From Agarophyton chilense (taxonomy: Eukaryota > Rhodophyta > Florideophyceae > Gracilariales > Gracilariaceae): a stretch of 64,000 bases of DNA. Shown in pieces: positions 12,301 through 23,669 of this stretch. The position numbers and the translations under genes were made by a program. Below the pieces are notes generated by a model. That model did not search any database and was not told where the DNA came from. It was given only the letters and a program-made list of their open reading frames with translations. The first letter of the stretch is position 1; every line of letters starts with the position of its first letter. The stretch is taken from the NCBI GenBank assembly GCA_030374765.1, contig JARGXX010000027.1, positions 558,001-622,000 on the forward strand, read 5' to 3'.

Positions 12301-13890
12301 AGGAAGTACCTGAAGCTTATCCCCGCGGCTGGGCCCTTGGAATTAGTAGCGATCGACATCCTGGGCCCACTGCCGAAATCCCCAAACGTTTACTGATTCG
12401 CGGTGTTCATCACCGATCTGTTTTCCAAACTCACAAAGGCCAAACCCATGATAAGCCCAAACTCGACGGTCTTGGCGAGAGCATTCCTGAATAATCGGGT
12501 ATACCCGTACGGTGCCCCAATCTACATACTAACCGAAGATGGTTCGAACTTGGCATTTAAGTTTTTTGAAGCAGTATGTACCATGCGTGGGTTTTAGCAT
12601 TACTTCACCACTGCGTATCACCTGCAGCTGATCGGCGAAGTGGAACGCGTCAACGAAACCCTCGTGGCCCGACTACGACAATATGTCGAAGAACACCAAA
12701 CTAGGTGGGCGGATTATGTGCAGCCCCTGAAAAACGCCTACAACCTTCAGATACATCAATCTACACAGACACCTACCTTCGACTTGGTCATCTCACGTAC
12801 ACCCCACGGTATTGTATTTCAACCAGGTCCTGAGAACTACCGAGCAGCTCGTACACTCACCTCCCTTCAGGTCAGGAAGGATATACTCAACAAGCTCAGA
12901 CCAACCTTAAAGGAAACCAATGCCAAATTGATAGTAGCCCAGAAGCTTTATAAAGCTCGCTACGACCAAGGAGTGGAGAGAACTACCAAGGTGGAAACGG
13001 GGAACTATTTCTTCATTGATATCCCTCCCAATGGGTCGAGACCGACACTATCCGAGGAAAAAAACGATATTCGTTTTGATTCTGATATCAAATCAAAGCT
13101 AACCCTTAAATCTATAGGACCATATGGGGTAGTCTCAGTGAATGAACACATCGTTACGGTTCGTATGGATGGACTCGAAAACACCGTATCGGTAGAACGG
13201 GTCTCAATAGACCCTAGTAAAAGTGGTACTACGGCACCCCGTGTCCTCCAGCACGTCCTGGAAGACACCTCAGCTGAACCTGAACCGCAATCTGGATCAG
13301 CGACTGGAGCAACTCCAACTGCCCCAGTCCACTCTCCAATACATCTGCAAGTATCGCTAGGTATATGTGAAGTTACAGCAAACCCAACCGCTGGTACGAC
13401 ACCCCCAGAACCGGAGTCTATGCCACCAAATGGAACCCAAAAGCAGGACTCTGCACCTCAATTAGGCGGGCAACCTGAGGTCCCGGCCTCCTAATGCACG
13501 ATCGACACCATTTTATGTTACAATCGAATACCAACAGGTCTTCTTTATTCCGTAAGGTGGTATGTCTATGGCCCTGGAGATGACTTATTGGAACCACTTC
13601 ACCATATACCACGCCACTTCTGACTATGGTACTGGCGCAGACGCAACGAACTCCCACCGACCTGTAGATAAAGATCTAGACTGGTACAGTCCGCTAAGGA
13701 GGAGGAGGGGAGACATTGGCTGTGCGATTACTCGATGCGAAGGAAATGGAAAGGTATAGTCAGGAAATCATAACGAGTTTATTGGAAATGGAAATGTATC
13801 GTCAAGAAGGGGTAGCGAGTTTACTGAAAACCGCGCTAAGTAAGAAACCTAGACTGACCACTCCAGGAAGGGGTCCGGACCATTCGTGGT
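9382..13890 (+). pseudogene. Ty3-like element C: decayed pol (PR-RT-RH-IN-chromodomain)
   Basis: Domain order is that of chromoviral Ty3 elements. The protease motif at about 9586-9612 is LLDAGAGHNLV, with the catalytic Thr of DTG changed to Ala. The reverse transcriptase is split over 9727-10632 and 10852-11226, and its catalytic YxDD is YVED, a key Asp-to-Glu change. RNase H (11392-11598) keeps the DTDASD start. The integrase zinc region and core run through about 12140-13494 with DIL, TEDGSN and GEVERVN acidic blocks. A chromodomain remnant (VRWYVYGPGDD...LHHIPRHF) lies in a shifted frame at about 13555-13632. A short helical tail with a duplicated EM(E/M)xYxQE unit ends at 13890. Elements B and C converge here: B is inserted 10 bp further on. 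Confidence 0.85.
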
Positions 13891-13895
13891 AAGAG

Positions 13896-13900
13896 GTCCT
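13896..13900. repeat. Target site duplication of element B (left)
   Basis: GTCCT immediately outside the left LTR. The identical GTCCT stands at 22616-22620 immediately outside the right LTR. Confidence 0.95.
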
Positions 13901-14346
13901 TGTAATGAAATGGCTGGTAGGTCAGCGTACTATTCTCAACCGGTGGTAGCGTAATAGAGCGGGTCCTCAGGTTCGAATCCTTGACGGCGGCACTCCCAGA
14001 GCACTTGGTGCAATGGACTGGGGTTCACTGCATAGTCGTACAGGTCGGAGCTACGTAAAAGATGCCTTGAAGACCAATTGGTGAAACTAATGTACCAAAG
14101 GGGGTAATTTAGTATCCTAACGGTGCCTATCTTACTCTAATGGAGAAGCGTCACTCGAACCAAGTAAATAACAACGGCGAGACACTGGGATCTCCCTCGC
14201 ACTGTAATGTTACTCTATTACACTGACTAATATAAAACAATAATCTATGTGAACCCAGCTGAGGTCAGCGCGTCCACGTGTCGCCTGTAAGGTACCTTAG
14301 ACCCCGGCGCCTTAAAGGGCTCAGCCGTTATCTTTGCTCCTTCACA
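13901..14346 (-). repeat. Element B 3' LTR
   Basis: 446 bp with TGTAATG...TTCACA ends on the plus strand, aligned end to end with 22170-22615. It holds a perfect tRNA B-box-like string (GGTTCGAATCC) about 10 bp after an A-box-like string, and an AT-rich stretch at about 14221-14245 that could serve as a minus-strand TATA element. Confidence 0.95.
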
Positions 14347-14556
14347 TATCTCCCTCCTTAGAATTTGACCGTCACAGCGAAGTCCAGATGGCCTTATGAT
14401 TGACCCAGAGGACGCGAGCACCCCGTTGCTCTCGGTACCATTGGGCGAGACGTAACGTCGCATCTTCATCGCCTGTGTGGATGCGTGGAAGCATGAGCTA
14501 ACCATTGGCGCCTTAGTGGCAATTAATTTTCCTAAGGACTGAAACTCCAGCGCGCC

Positions 14557-15408
14557 GTGAGCGCTGGCCATAGGTGCATCGCCAGCGTATTCCTCACGTC
14601 GCTTTGCCGAGATGGTCCATTGGCTTCTTCTTCTCTGACGGTCATTGGGGCTTTTCCTGGTCTTCGTTCCTACTATGGCGACCCTCCGCGCTTCGTCCAC
14701 CGTTTTTCAAACCTGTCAGTCCGCTCGGGTCAATTCCGTTACTTTGTCTTCCCATCATGGTACGTTTCCATTGGTCGGGCGCGATACCGAACTCGCCTTA
14801 TATGCCCGTCGGATACACTATTCTCCCTCCGTACTATGTCGCTTCCGTCGGCTTTCCTTTGCATTTCCCGGCAGACCAGCCTGTGGTAAACGTCGCCATG
14901 GCTTCAAACAACCAAGCGGGGAGCTTCTCGTGATACCAAGTGGCTTATGAGTGCCCCGGGGACCGCTATGAACATACCATCGGACGAAATCAGCTGGCAG
15001 CACGTCATGCCATTCTGCCGTCCCGTCGGTATTACTGCCTCGATGGACATTGAGACAGTCCTAAGGGAATCTTACTCTTGGCCGTGTCGTTTGGTCCGCT
15101 ACGCCGCAGTTGTCCAAGAGGGTCAGGATCTGAAGACCGCTATGGTCAATATTCTGCAGCAGAAAGCGCAAGTGATGTCCCAGGGGGTTACTGCCGACTT
15201 GGATGCCCAGTACAGTCTAAATTTGAGCGACCAGCAGGCTTCCGATGGTGACAATAGTTCTTCAGGTGAATCCCCGCCGAAGAAGCGTACTCACCTCGCC
15301 GGTGGCGGTCCTGTTGGTACAGTAGGCTCCTCTGGTAACCCTAGCTCTGGTTTCGCTTCTTTGGGTTCTAATGAGGACGATAGAGTTGCTCCTGCGCCTC
15401 CCCGGTGA
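14557..15408 (+). pseudogene. Antisense ORF of element B (unknown protein)
   Basis: One plus-strand frame of about 284 codons between the 3' LTR (ends 14346) and the 3' end of pol on the other strand (15625). It has one in-frame TAA at 14887-14889; the part after the stop has an ATG at 14947. The downstream half (14947-15408) has a helical, Gln-rich stretch (VNILQQKAQVMSQG) followed by an acidic, Ser-rich, low-complexity tail with a PPKKRTH basic patch that could be a nuclear localisation signal. I recognise no domain. Its place and polarity match the antisense frames of C and D, but I see no clear sequence similarity to either. The frame upstream of 14557 is closed, so the true start is uncertain. 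The coding claim rests on frame length and conserved position. Confidence 0.5.
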
Positions 15409-15624
15409 GTCCTATTGGTGTTCGGAGAGCTTTCGCGAACCTTGAGATCATGGGAAGAACTGTTCGGCCTCTGCTAGCTAGTCTAATAAAGTAAAGCTTA
15501 TGTTTTCCCAAGGACGCTCCTGTATCTCAAACGTGCGTGCACCGGGACGGCATCTAACCTTGAGAGATTCTTAGGTAGTCCTCAGGTGTCGCCTGAAGAC
15601 TGACTTTGTTCCCTGATGCGGGAG

Positions 15625-18600
15625 TTACGGCGAACCGTCGTGCTTCGGCGGTTTGGGAGGCGTTTTGGGATTATTGGGGCCTATGGTTGCCCCCTCCTGA
15701 AGGCTGCGCTCCATGATGCCAATTATGTGCCAACAGCGGGCGATAAAATTAGCCGGAATGGTTTGAAGCGCTTGCCAAGTGTCTTCCTCAGGTGTGTAGC
15801 CGTACCAACGGACATAATAGCGCATAGTTCCATCTTCTCCCCGACCGGCGGAGATGATGAGCCAAATCACATACTCCGGTTCGTGTTCATTCACCGGAAG
15901 GAGAGTGTGGTCCAGAGGGACGAATCCATCGGAGTCGGTTGGAAGAGAGAGGTCATCGTCATCGGCATAGACCATCGAGTCCACGGGGCTAGTTAAGTCC
16001 GTGGAATCTGCCTTAGGGGGTGTGGGACCTTGATCGTCGACCTGAGGTCGTAGTGATTCCGTTGGGCCAGGGTGCTGGGACTTTGATGATGCGGGAGATC
16101 TGAGGGCTCATTTCACCCGTTCAAAAGATACAGTGTCCTGTAGGCCGCCAATTAGTAACGTAATAATTTGTTGATCGGCCTGAACCACTTTGTATGGTCC
16201 CGTAGAGCGGGGTAAGAGCTTCCGCGTAGTGTCCTTGAGTTTCTCACTGTCCTTCAGTGGCCGGTCCAGGTGAACGAGTTCTCCTTTCCCAAAGGTAGGT
16301 GTGTTCCAGACGGCATTGTCGAACTTGACCTTTTAGCGCCGTTGGGCTTTGGTCACTACCGCTCTAGCTGATTGGATAATGCGGTCGATGCGTCGGCGCG
16401 AGTAGCGCTTCGCCCGGGTAGGAGTCATTCCTTCGGTTGTGTCCTGGGGTATGATAGACTCCTGAAGGTCAACATCTATCGGCGGTGGCGATCTCGTTAG
16501 CGTTAAATTGAAAGGTGTTTTCCCCGTGGAAGCGTGCACCTGCGTGTTGTAAGCATAAACCAGTGGCTCAACGTAGTCGTCCCAGTCGAATTGGTGCTCC
16601 GATACGTAGTGTGCCAATCGGTCTAGAAGGGTGCGGTTGAAACGTTCGGCTTGGCCATTGGTTTGCGCGTGGTATCTCGTGGTGGTCACATCTTTAATAC
16701 CCAAGGTAGCACAAACTTGTGAAAAGAATTTAGATACAAACTGGCTGCTGTTATCCGTAAGGAGGTAGAGTTGCATGCCATATAGATATGACCAGTAGGA
16801 CAAAAATGCTGTTGCGACATCCGTGGCCGTTGTCTTCCCTAGAGGTACGGCTGGGGTAATTTTGGTAAACCTATCGGTTATAACCAAAACAAACCGTTTC
16901 CCATTGGAAGACTTAGGCAAAGGCACAAGTATATCCATTGCGACGAATTTCATCGGACCTGCAGCGGGGAAAAGCTTCAATTTGGCCTGATGGTTGGCGC
17001 GATACCCTCGGATTTGTGCCCACGATGTACAGTTCCGTCCGGTTTTCCATAGATCCTGCCCCCTTAGTGGCCAGTAGAAGAACTTCCTTAGGGTCTGGTA
17101 CATTCGTCGGCCTCCAAGGTGACCAGCCAAGCGCGGGAAATGGACAAGGTATAGAAATCGCGCCCTTAGGGAAGTTCGTATTACCCGTTGGAGTGCGCCA
17201 TCCAGCGGTTAGCGGCGACAAAGTAGTCCAAATTGGTAATAGTAGAATAAGCATCCAGGGGTTCTTACCAATCGGGCTGTTTCCTTGCAGTACTTATGTT
17301 TGACCTGCGCCTGTAGGAGTTCCCCAATAGTTATAGGGAGTAGCTCTTTTTCCTCTGGGGCTATCACGTTAACCTGAGGTAATGTCGAATTGGGCGGTAC
17401 TGTCTTCTAGTCCGATAGATATCCTTCGTTCTCTTTTACCCCAGGATCATCCAATTATACCTTACCCATATGGTCATCTGTTTTCGTATAATCCTGAGGT
17501 CCATCATCTGTAAAGCGTGTAGGAAATTAGGTCGTGAAATGAAGGATCATCAGTTCCGTCGGTAATGATTCGCGACAGGGCATCTGCTCCCTGGTGCTGG
17601 ATTCATGGCCTAGAGGTTATCTCGTAGTCATATCTTACAGCCTGAAGCGCCACCGAGCGAGGCGATTTAATGCATCGGTCATATTGAGTAACCAGCGGAG
17701 TGAATCATGGTCGGTTCTAATGATAAATCTAGTTCCTTCGAGGCATGAAAGTAATGTCAATACAGACAATACGATGGTTATACATTTCTTTTCGGGAGTA
17801 CTGTAGTTTCGCTCCGCGCTGGTGAGCGTTCTGCTCCAGTATCCAAGAGCTCGATACTCCTTCTGTGATTCCGGTTCCTGTAGCAGTGCACATCCCACTT
17901 GGACATCAGAGGCATCTGTGTCCAGGACAAAAGGCCTATTGGGATTCGGTAAAGCCAATATACGTGGCTTCAGCAATTTGTCCTTTAGGGTCTGAAATGC
18001 CTCGTATTGGTCGTCGGTAAGGGCCTCAAACTCCGAAGGTGTTTCCCTCTTCAGCATTGCGTTGAGCAGGGCAAAAATCTTGGCAAACCCTTGGACGAAC
18101 CGTCGGTAAACATTGCACAAGCCCACGAAGGATCGTAGTTCCATGTGGGTGCTGGGAGGTTTAGCCTGGTGGATAGAATTTGTGGTCCGTGTGGCTACCT
18201 TAAGATTTCCTGGGAGGAATACGTGACAGAGATAGTCCACTGAGGCCTAAAAAAAGGTGCATTTCCGGAGTATCAGTGTTACTTCAGCGTTCTGTAGGAT
18301 GATTAGCACCGTTCTCACATAGCAAAGGTGTTCCTTCACAATCCGTGAGAATATGATTACGTCATCCCAATAGACCGGGGCGAATTTCTATTTGACTGTG
18401 GACAGTGTAATGCTCATTACCCTTTGGAAGGTTGCTGGTGCATTCTTTAAACCAAAAGGCATACGATTAAATCTGAACAGACCTTCATGGGTTGTGAAGG
18501 TTGTCAGCGCTCTCGCATCTTCGGCCAAAGGGATTTGCAAAAATCCGGAGTTAGCGTTCAGTGTCGTAAATAAAACAGCTTCGCCTAAGGAATCCAGACA

Positions 18601-19780
18601 GTCATCCATGCGGGGTATTGGTTATGAGTCCCTTTCGGTTACTGCGTTCAGCTTCCTGTAGTCGACAAAGAACCTGACGGAGCCATCATTCTTCGCCACG
18701 AGGACAAGGAGACTTTCCAATTCGGATTGGTTAGGAGGTGCTGGCTCTAGGACGTGAGCTTTACGCATTTTGTCCATCTGGTCGGCAAAAATTTCCCTAC
18801 CCTTCAGGCCTGTACGTTTTTGGGGCTGGAACTGTGGTCTAGCATCATCCTAAAGGTCAATGCGGTGTGTAATGGCTCTGATTTTGCCTAATCTATCTGA
18901 ATACATGGCCTGTTATTCACTGAGGAGATCAAGTAGCTAGGCTTATACGATTCAAATTCTGCGCCGATAACGACTGTCCCCTTTCAAGAGTCGACGTCCT
19001 CGTCGAGAGTCGGCATTGCAAAGTTATCCATTTGGAATTCCAAGATGGCCACGAGCGCAAGTACAGTGATGCCAATCACAGTACCTTTAAGTAACCGTAC
19101 GGGTTTATCTCTAAAGATGCTGATTGTGACGAAGAACGGCCTGTGGGGACGGATGTCCATTACTCCATTATCCATCAAGGTAAGGTGCTTCAATGCCGTT
19201 ATCGGGTGGTTCTGAATCGCCACGAGACCTGAGGACTGGCAATGGACCGATACATTGAATTGGGTCATTGGGGATATCGTTATGGCCTTCTACAAGCGAA
19301 CCTTATTGGACTTCATGTTTTCGGAGATAACCGCTGGTTGCGGTTTGTTTCTTGCCCTGGGGCGGAACCAGTTATAGAGATGGAAGGTGTGCGGTAGAAT
19401 GCGACTTTTCTAAGGCCTGGATGAATGGCCTTAATGTATTGATCCATAAAGGAGGTCCCTAGGATTGCCTCAGCGCACAAGGTAGGACATACAAGGAACC
19501 ATGTGCGGACTTTGAATTGTCCTAATTGGAGGTAGAGTGGTACTATCCCTTTAATGTCCATTGGTCTACGTGATGCATCGGTAATCTTAACTGTCTTCCT
19601 TGCCTGAACGAAATCTTGCCTACCCAGCGGGAGTAGCTTAGGATGGACCAAGTTGTGACCAGAGCCTGTGTCCAATGCGGCTGTGGTCACTCGAGAGTTG
19701 TTGGAACGAAGTTTCACGGGTAACCGCAATTTATAATTCTCTTTCCTGAGGATACAGACCGGGTCGTTACTGTGTTTCAA
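15625..19780 (-). pseudogene. Element B pol (PR-RT-RH-IN-chromodomain)
   Basis: Protease at 19780-19313 has an intact ALDTGSGHNLV site. Reverse transcriptase and RNase H lie in one frame from 18609 to 17635, broken by TAG at 18388-18390 and about 18241-18243. The catalytic YWDD is retained just after the first stop, and RNase H has LDTDASDVQVG. Integrase at 17130-16333 has all three acidic blocks: MDILVP, TDNSSQF and GQAERFNRTL. The chromodomain is at about 15930-15750 (YVIWLIISAGRGE ... YYVRWYGYTPEEDTW), which puts B among chromoviruses that target chromatin through the integrase tail. The segment 19268-18400 is decayed. The catalytic residues survive, but stops and frameshifts should prevent a full polyprotein. 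Confidence 0.9.
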
Positions 19781-19908
19781 TTCTGGTCATTTTGGGTGGC
19801 CCATTGTGGGTGGTTTGTATTGAGAGGTGAGGAGCTTCTGGGCTCCTTACCGTCCAATTGATTGAGGCATAGACTTAAAAGAAGGAGGATTTGCCTCGCC
19901 TCGACTCT

Positions 19909-22044
19909 CTAAAAGTTTACCAATGGGGTTTCCGTCTCTTTCTGGGGACAAGATTCCTCTTCGGGGTGGTCCGTAGGGTCTACAATGTCGTGGACCTGTG
20001 AGGCTTGGATCGGAGTATCTGCAGGCGCGGCAAAGAGTGAGCTATCAGGGGTCCCTGTGGTTCGTTGCTGCGCCCTATTAAACATTCCTTCGGATTGACG
20101 CACCCGGTAATTCTCTTCTCTTAAGGCTAGGAGGTTTTTGCGTGCGTCCTTAGGCAGATACCTTGTGCAGTCACAAGGTTGGACTATTGAAAGGCAGAGG
20201 AAGCACGCCCTTGGGGAGTGAACAAAAACGTATTTACGGGGTGGAAAGGGGGAAAATTTGGTTTTGGGTGGTCCACAGGTCCCTGTAGTTTCCCGGGAGG
20301 TATATGATGGGGGCCCAGACGGAGGAGCACTGAAATTCACCGCGAGGACACCTTCCGAATCGGCATAATGGAGTGATGAATCCATGCTTGATTCCGTGGA
20401 GCTAACCAAATGGGCTTGGTTGGGCTTACGAAATGTAATTGCGTGTCCCCTGGATATATCAGCGTTGCGCCTGGAAGTCCTGTAGGGTTTGCCATAACCT
20501 TCGGCGTAGGTGACGAGCCTTCGGAAGGAGTATCGTGGGTTTTCCGTGTGGTAATTGCGGACATGTGTTCGAATGGCAGGGAATAATCCCTTGATGAAAT
20601 GACGTTTAAGCCGTTCTTCGGAGAGCACGTTTCCAAATCGGTATGCATCCTTTCTTAGGTCGTCTGCTAAAGCCGATTCGGTCATGTTGGAGCTCTGCCT
20701 GAAGGAGACGGCTTCCTGGTTGGCATCCATTATAACTTCATCCGTGGCGTAACTTTCCAAGAGGTAATGAACAACCTGAGGGTATGAATTGAGAAGCTCA
20801 CGGGCTAGAGCATCCACGAGGTCAGTTGTACCAGATATCTTCCAAACCACTCGGTCACGCGCCTGTCCGGTAAGGAAGAATTGGAAAAGGTACAGTGCGG
20901 CGCCCTCGTGGACACTATTCTGATCGCAGGCCGTACCCAACCAACTGAGAAACCTAAGGACAGCAATGTGATCGGAACCCGAGAACTTGTCCGTAATGGT
21001 TAGTTGCATCCGTTTGGCCCATTTGGTTACTCTTCGAGCCACCGAACCAGAATATTTCGGGAACCTGTCGGCCAGCCGGGAATTCTGGCAGTCTAGAACC
21101 TTAAGGAAAAATTCATTGGTGGTCGTCAGTGGTTTGAGGCCTCGAACGGCAGCCTCATCCACTTTCGAGTTAGTCGTTTTGGTCGAGGCCGATTCGAAAT
21201 CACTCGTGTCCGAATGGTCTTTTCTTTTACTTCTTCTGTTCTTCATTCTCCTGCGGTTACTTATTTTCTTTCCAGCGGAATAAGGACTTAATGAATCGAT
21301 CTCTTTTTCAGATTCGATGGAGGTCTGAGGTCGCTGTACCTCTTATTGTCCTTTGCTAAGGGCAATATGTCTCTCTGCCACACGCCGAGCTTCTCTTCTG
21401 CTCTTAGATTGTCTTTCCATTGGATTTTGCTGATGGTGTTCCCGGCTACGGGAGGGTAATACCGCCACTCCTGGGGGTTCGGTAGGGGGTTTCCATATGG
21501 AAGCCGGATGGTTACCTTGTGAAGTGGTCCTAGGGACCGCATTGCCTGTCTCGCTGGTGACTGCTCCTTGAACGGCCTGAATAAGGGAGTCTAAGAATAG
21601 CTCAGACTCCATGACCTTAGGGACGATTCGCATCATGAGGTAATCCATATGGTCAGAGATCGCCGTAGCGAATGGCATGTCCACAATTGAATCCACATGG
21701 GCTGAGCAGAGCTCACCGAGATGGGGCGAGAGAAGGTCGGCAAGCCCTACGGGAATGTTCTCTCTAGTTCCTTCGGTCTTACGGGGTTCTCCTTGGGTTG
21801 TTCCCGGCCTATACGTGGCCCTAGTGAGGCGTTCTCGTAACCGCGCTGCGACCGTGAATTCTCGGTGAATCTTTTCAGGATCGTCCAGGGGAGTCAGTAC
21901 TCCTTGCGGCTGGCTTCTCGTGCTCTTGCGGTCACTGACATTATCAACCTGTGGTTCAGGCGACATCGTCGGCGTTGCAGTCGCAGCTGGTCTTGCCTTA
22001 GGATTCCTATGGTTTGATCGGTTGTGTGTGTTTCCTGCATCCAT
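19909..22044 (-). pseudogene. Element B gag
   Basis: Single frame of about 712 codons starting at an ATG (MDAGNTH...), 105 bp inside the primer-binding site, with one in-frame TAA at 21343-21345. The N-terminal half is variable and low in Cys. The capsid-like core lies after MKNRRSKRKD at 21246, with the family pattern ending in LYLFQFFLTGQA and a further conserved LL-SYATDEV block. The zinc knuckle is degenerate (CFLCLSIVQPCDC), with the His missing. Apart from the stop and the knuckle it is well preserved compared with A and C. Confidence 0.85.
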
Positions 22045-22148
22045 AATGGCGGTTGCTTCTGTACTTCTGATCTGTTGGGGAACTAAAACAAAGGTTAGAA
22101 TCCGGATAATTCTTCTTTCCGGTCGTCCGTTCAATTATTCCAAAGGGA

Positions 22149-22166
22149 TTTTAAGTCAAGAGACCA
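22149..22166 (-). other. Element B primer-binding site
   Basis: Minus-strand TGGTCTCTTGACTTAAAA, three bases inside the 5' LTR edge at 22170. It is the same site as in A, C and D with a few substitutions. Confidence 0.75.
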
Positions 22167-22169
22167 TTA

Positions 22170-22615
22170 TGTATTGCAATGACTGGTAGGTCATCGTACT
22201 GGTCTCAACCGGTGGCAGCGTGGTAGAGCGGGTCCTAATGTTCGTATCCTTGACGGCGGCACTCCCAGCGTACTTGGTGCAATGGGCTTGCGTTTAATGC
22301 GTAGTCCTACAGGTTGGAGCTACGGAAACGATGGCTTGAACACCAATTGGTAGAACTAATGTAACAAAGGGGGTAATTTAGTATCCTAACGGTGCCTACA
22401 TTACTCTAAGGGGGAAGCGTCACTCGAGCCAAGTAATTGACAATGGCAAGGGACTGGGAGCTTCCCTGCACTGTAATGCTAATCTATTACACTAAATAAA
22501 ATAAAATAAAAATCTAAATGAGCCTAGCTGAAGTGGGCAAGTCCACGTGGCGTCTGTAAGATACCTCAAGGCCCGGCGACTTACGGGGCTCAACCGTTAT
22601 CGTTGCTCCTTCACA
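22170..22615 (-). repeat. Element B 5' LTR
   Basis: 446 bp, the partner of 13901-14346, with the same length and the same terminal bases. Identity is roughly 84-85% by eye. Confidence 0.95.
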
Positions 22616-22620
22616 GTCCT
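22616..22620. repeat. Target site duplication of element B (right)
   Basis: GTCCT, identical to 13896-13900. The last two bases are part of the stop codon of the antisense frame of element C. Confidence 0.95.
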
Positions 22621-23653
22621 ACATAAAGCCCGGAATTAGTGCCAAGGGGGTTCTGTGTGGGAGGGATTTTGAGCCCGTACTAGACCAATTTGGAGCAGGA
22701 CCATGAAGAGTCGGAGGCAACGGCGGCAAACCTGAAGAGGTGCGGGAGAGAAAAGGATGAATAGGGAAAGACGAAGAGCCAGGAACGGCCATCGGCAGGT
22801 CATCCATAGGGTGATTGCTGGCGGAAGCCAACAAAGGACCACCAGTGGTGCTCATGAGGTGAACGATTGAAGTATCTGCTCGTTCTACAATGGTACTGAG
22901 CTCCACGAAGTGATGCGTGACCGCCTCGCACATACCCGCCGGAAACCGGTTACGGAAGGCAACTGCATGGTTGATAGCGGCGGTATCATCTGCGGGACTA
23001 GAAATGAGCTGCTCCATGAGCGCAAGAGTTTCTTAGAGGGAGTGCGGACCGGGGCGGTTGAGACGAGAAACACACTCGCGCTGGACCCTCATAAGCGCCC
23101 CATTAGTGGCAGGAGCTGTAACAGGCTCACTACTGGCAGCGGTGGTTGGATTTACCATGAGAGATTGAGCAGGCCTACCTGGACTGGTGTTAGGAATAAA
23201 AAACCGGAACGGTGAGTGCTGCTGATGCTTTTGAAAGCAATACTGTCTTTCGGGACGGGAACGATTCTCCTTTGACCGCATCGGTGGAGCTAATGGCACG
23301 GCGCCAAGACGGTGGCTGTCCCAACGATTCCATGAGGCATAACCAGGGAGGGTGGGATGCCTAAACTGTGAACCCAACCCAGCGGTCTTCATCGGGACAG
23401 GCCAAGAGGTGTCCTTCAAGTGCAGCTCCTTGAGCACCTTCGGGGGCAGACCATAAGGGTTGAGCGTAGCCGGCAGGGTTCTAAACGGATACGGATCGTA
23501 ATTCCCGAACCCATGAGAGAAACCAAACGCCTTCCTGGGGATGGGGGATGAAGAAGAAGCAGTAGCGGTAACGGACTGGCCACGACCACGACCCCAAGAA
23601 CGGGAGCGGGTCAGAGGCTTCGAGATACCACTGCTGCGGTTCGACCCACGAGT
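22619..23653 (-). pseudogene. Antisense ORF of element C (unknown protein)
   Basis: Minus-strand frame of about 345 codons with one internal TAA at 23033-23035 and a TAG end at 22619-22621. The start is uncertain: an ATG at 23668 is followed by a TAA four codons later, and the next in-frame ATG is at 23389. The N-terminal part is rich in Ser, Arg and Gly (a GRGRGQS patch), the middle in Pro and basic residues, and the C-terminal part has a helical block (HAVAFRNRFPAGMCEAV) then a Pro/Ser-rich tail. No family recognised. Removing element B with one copy of its target duplication puts this frame tail-to-tail with the pol end of C, the same layout as in D and B. I therefore read it as C's own antisense frame. 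Confidence 0.55.
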
Positions 23654-23669
23654 TTAATTGCCAGACATG

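Larger units (their letters stand above)
13901..22615 (-). mobile_element. Complete Ty3-like chromovirus element B
   Basis: An 8.7-kb LTR retrotransposon read on the minus strand. It has two 446-bp LTRs, an exact 5-bp target duplication, a primer-binding site at 22149-22166 and a purine tract just inside the other LTR (minus-strand AAGGAGGGAGATA at 14347-14359). It carries gag (22044-19909) and pol with a terminal chromodomain (19780-15625), plus an open frame on the opposite strand (14557-15408). It is inserted into element C, between C's pol end and C's own antisense frame. The LTRs differ at roughly 15% of positions by eye, so the insertion is old. Confidence 0.95.

Noticed and set aside
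22619-23653. Reading this frame as a host gene
   Set aside because: After excision of B it lies tail-to-tail with C's pol, as in the other elements; a host gene remains possible but is the less economical reading.
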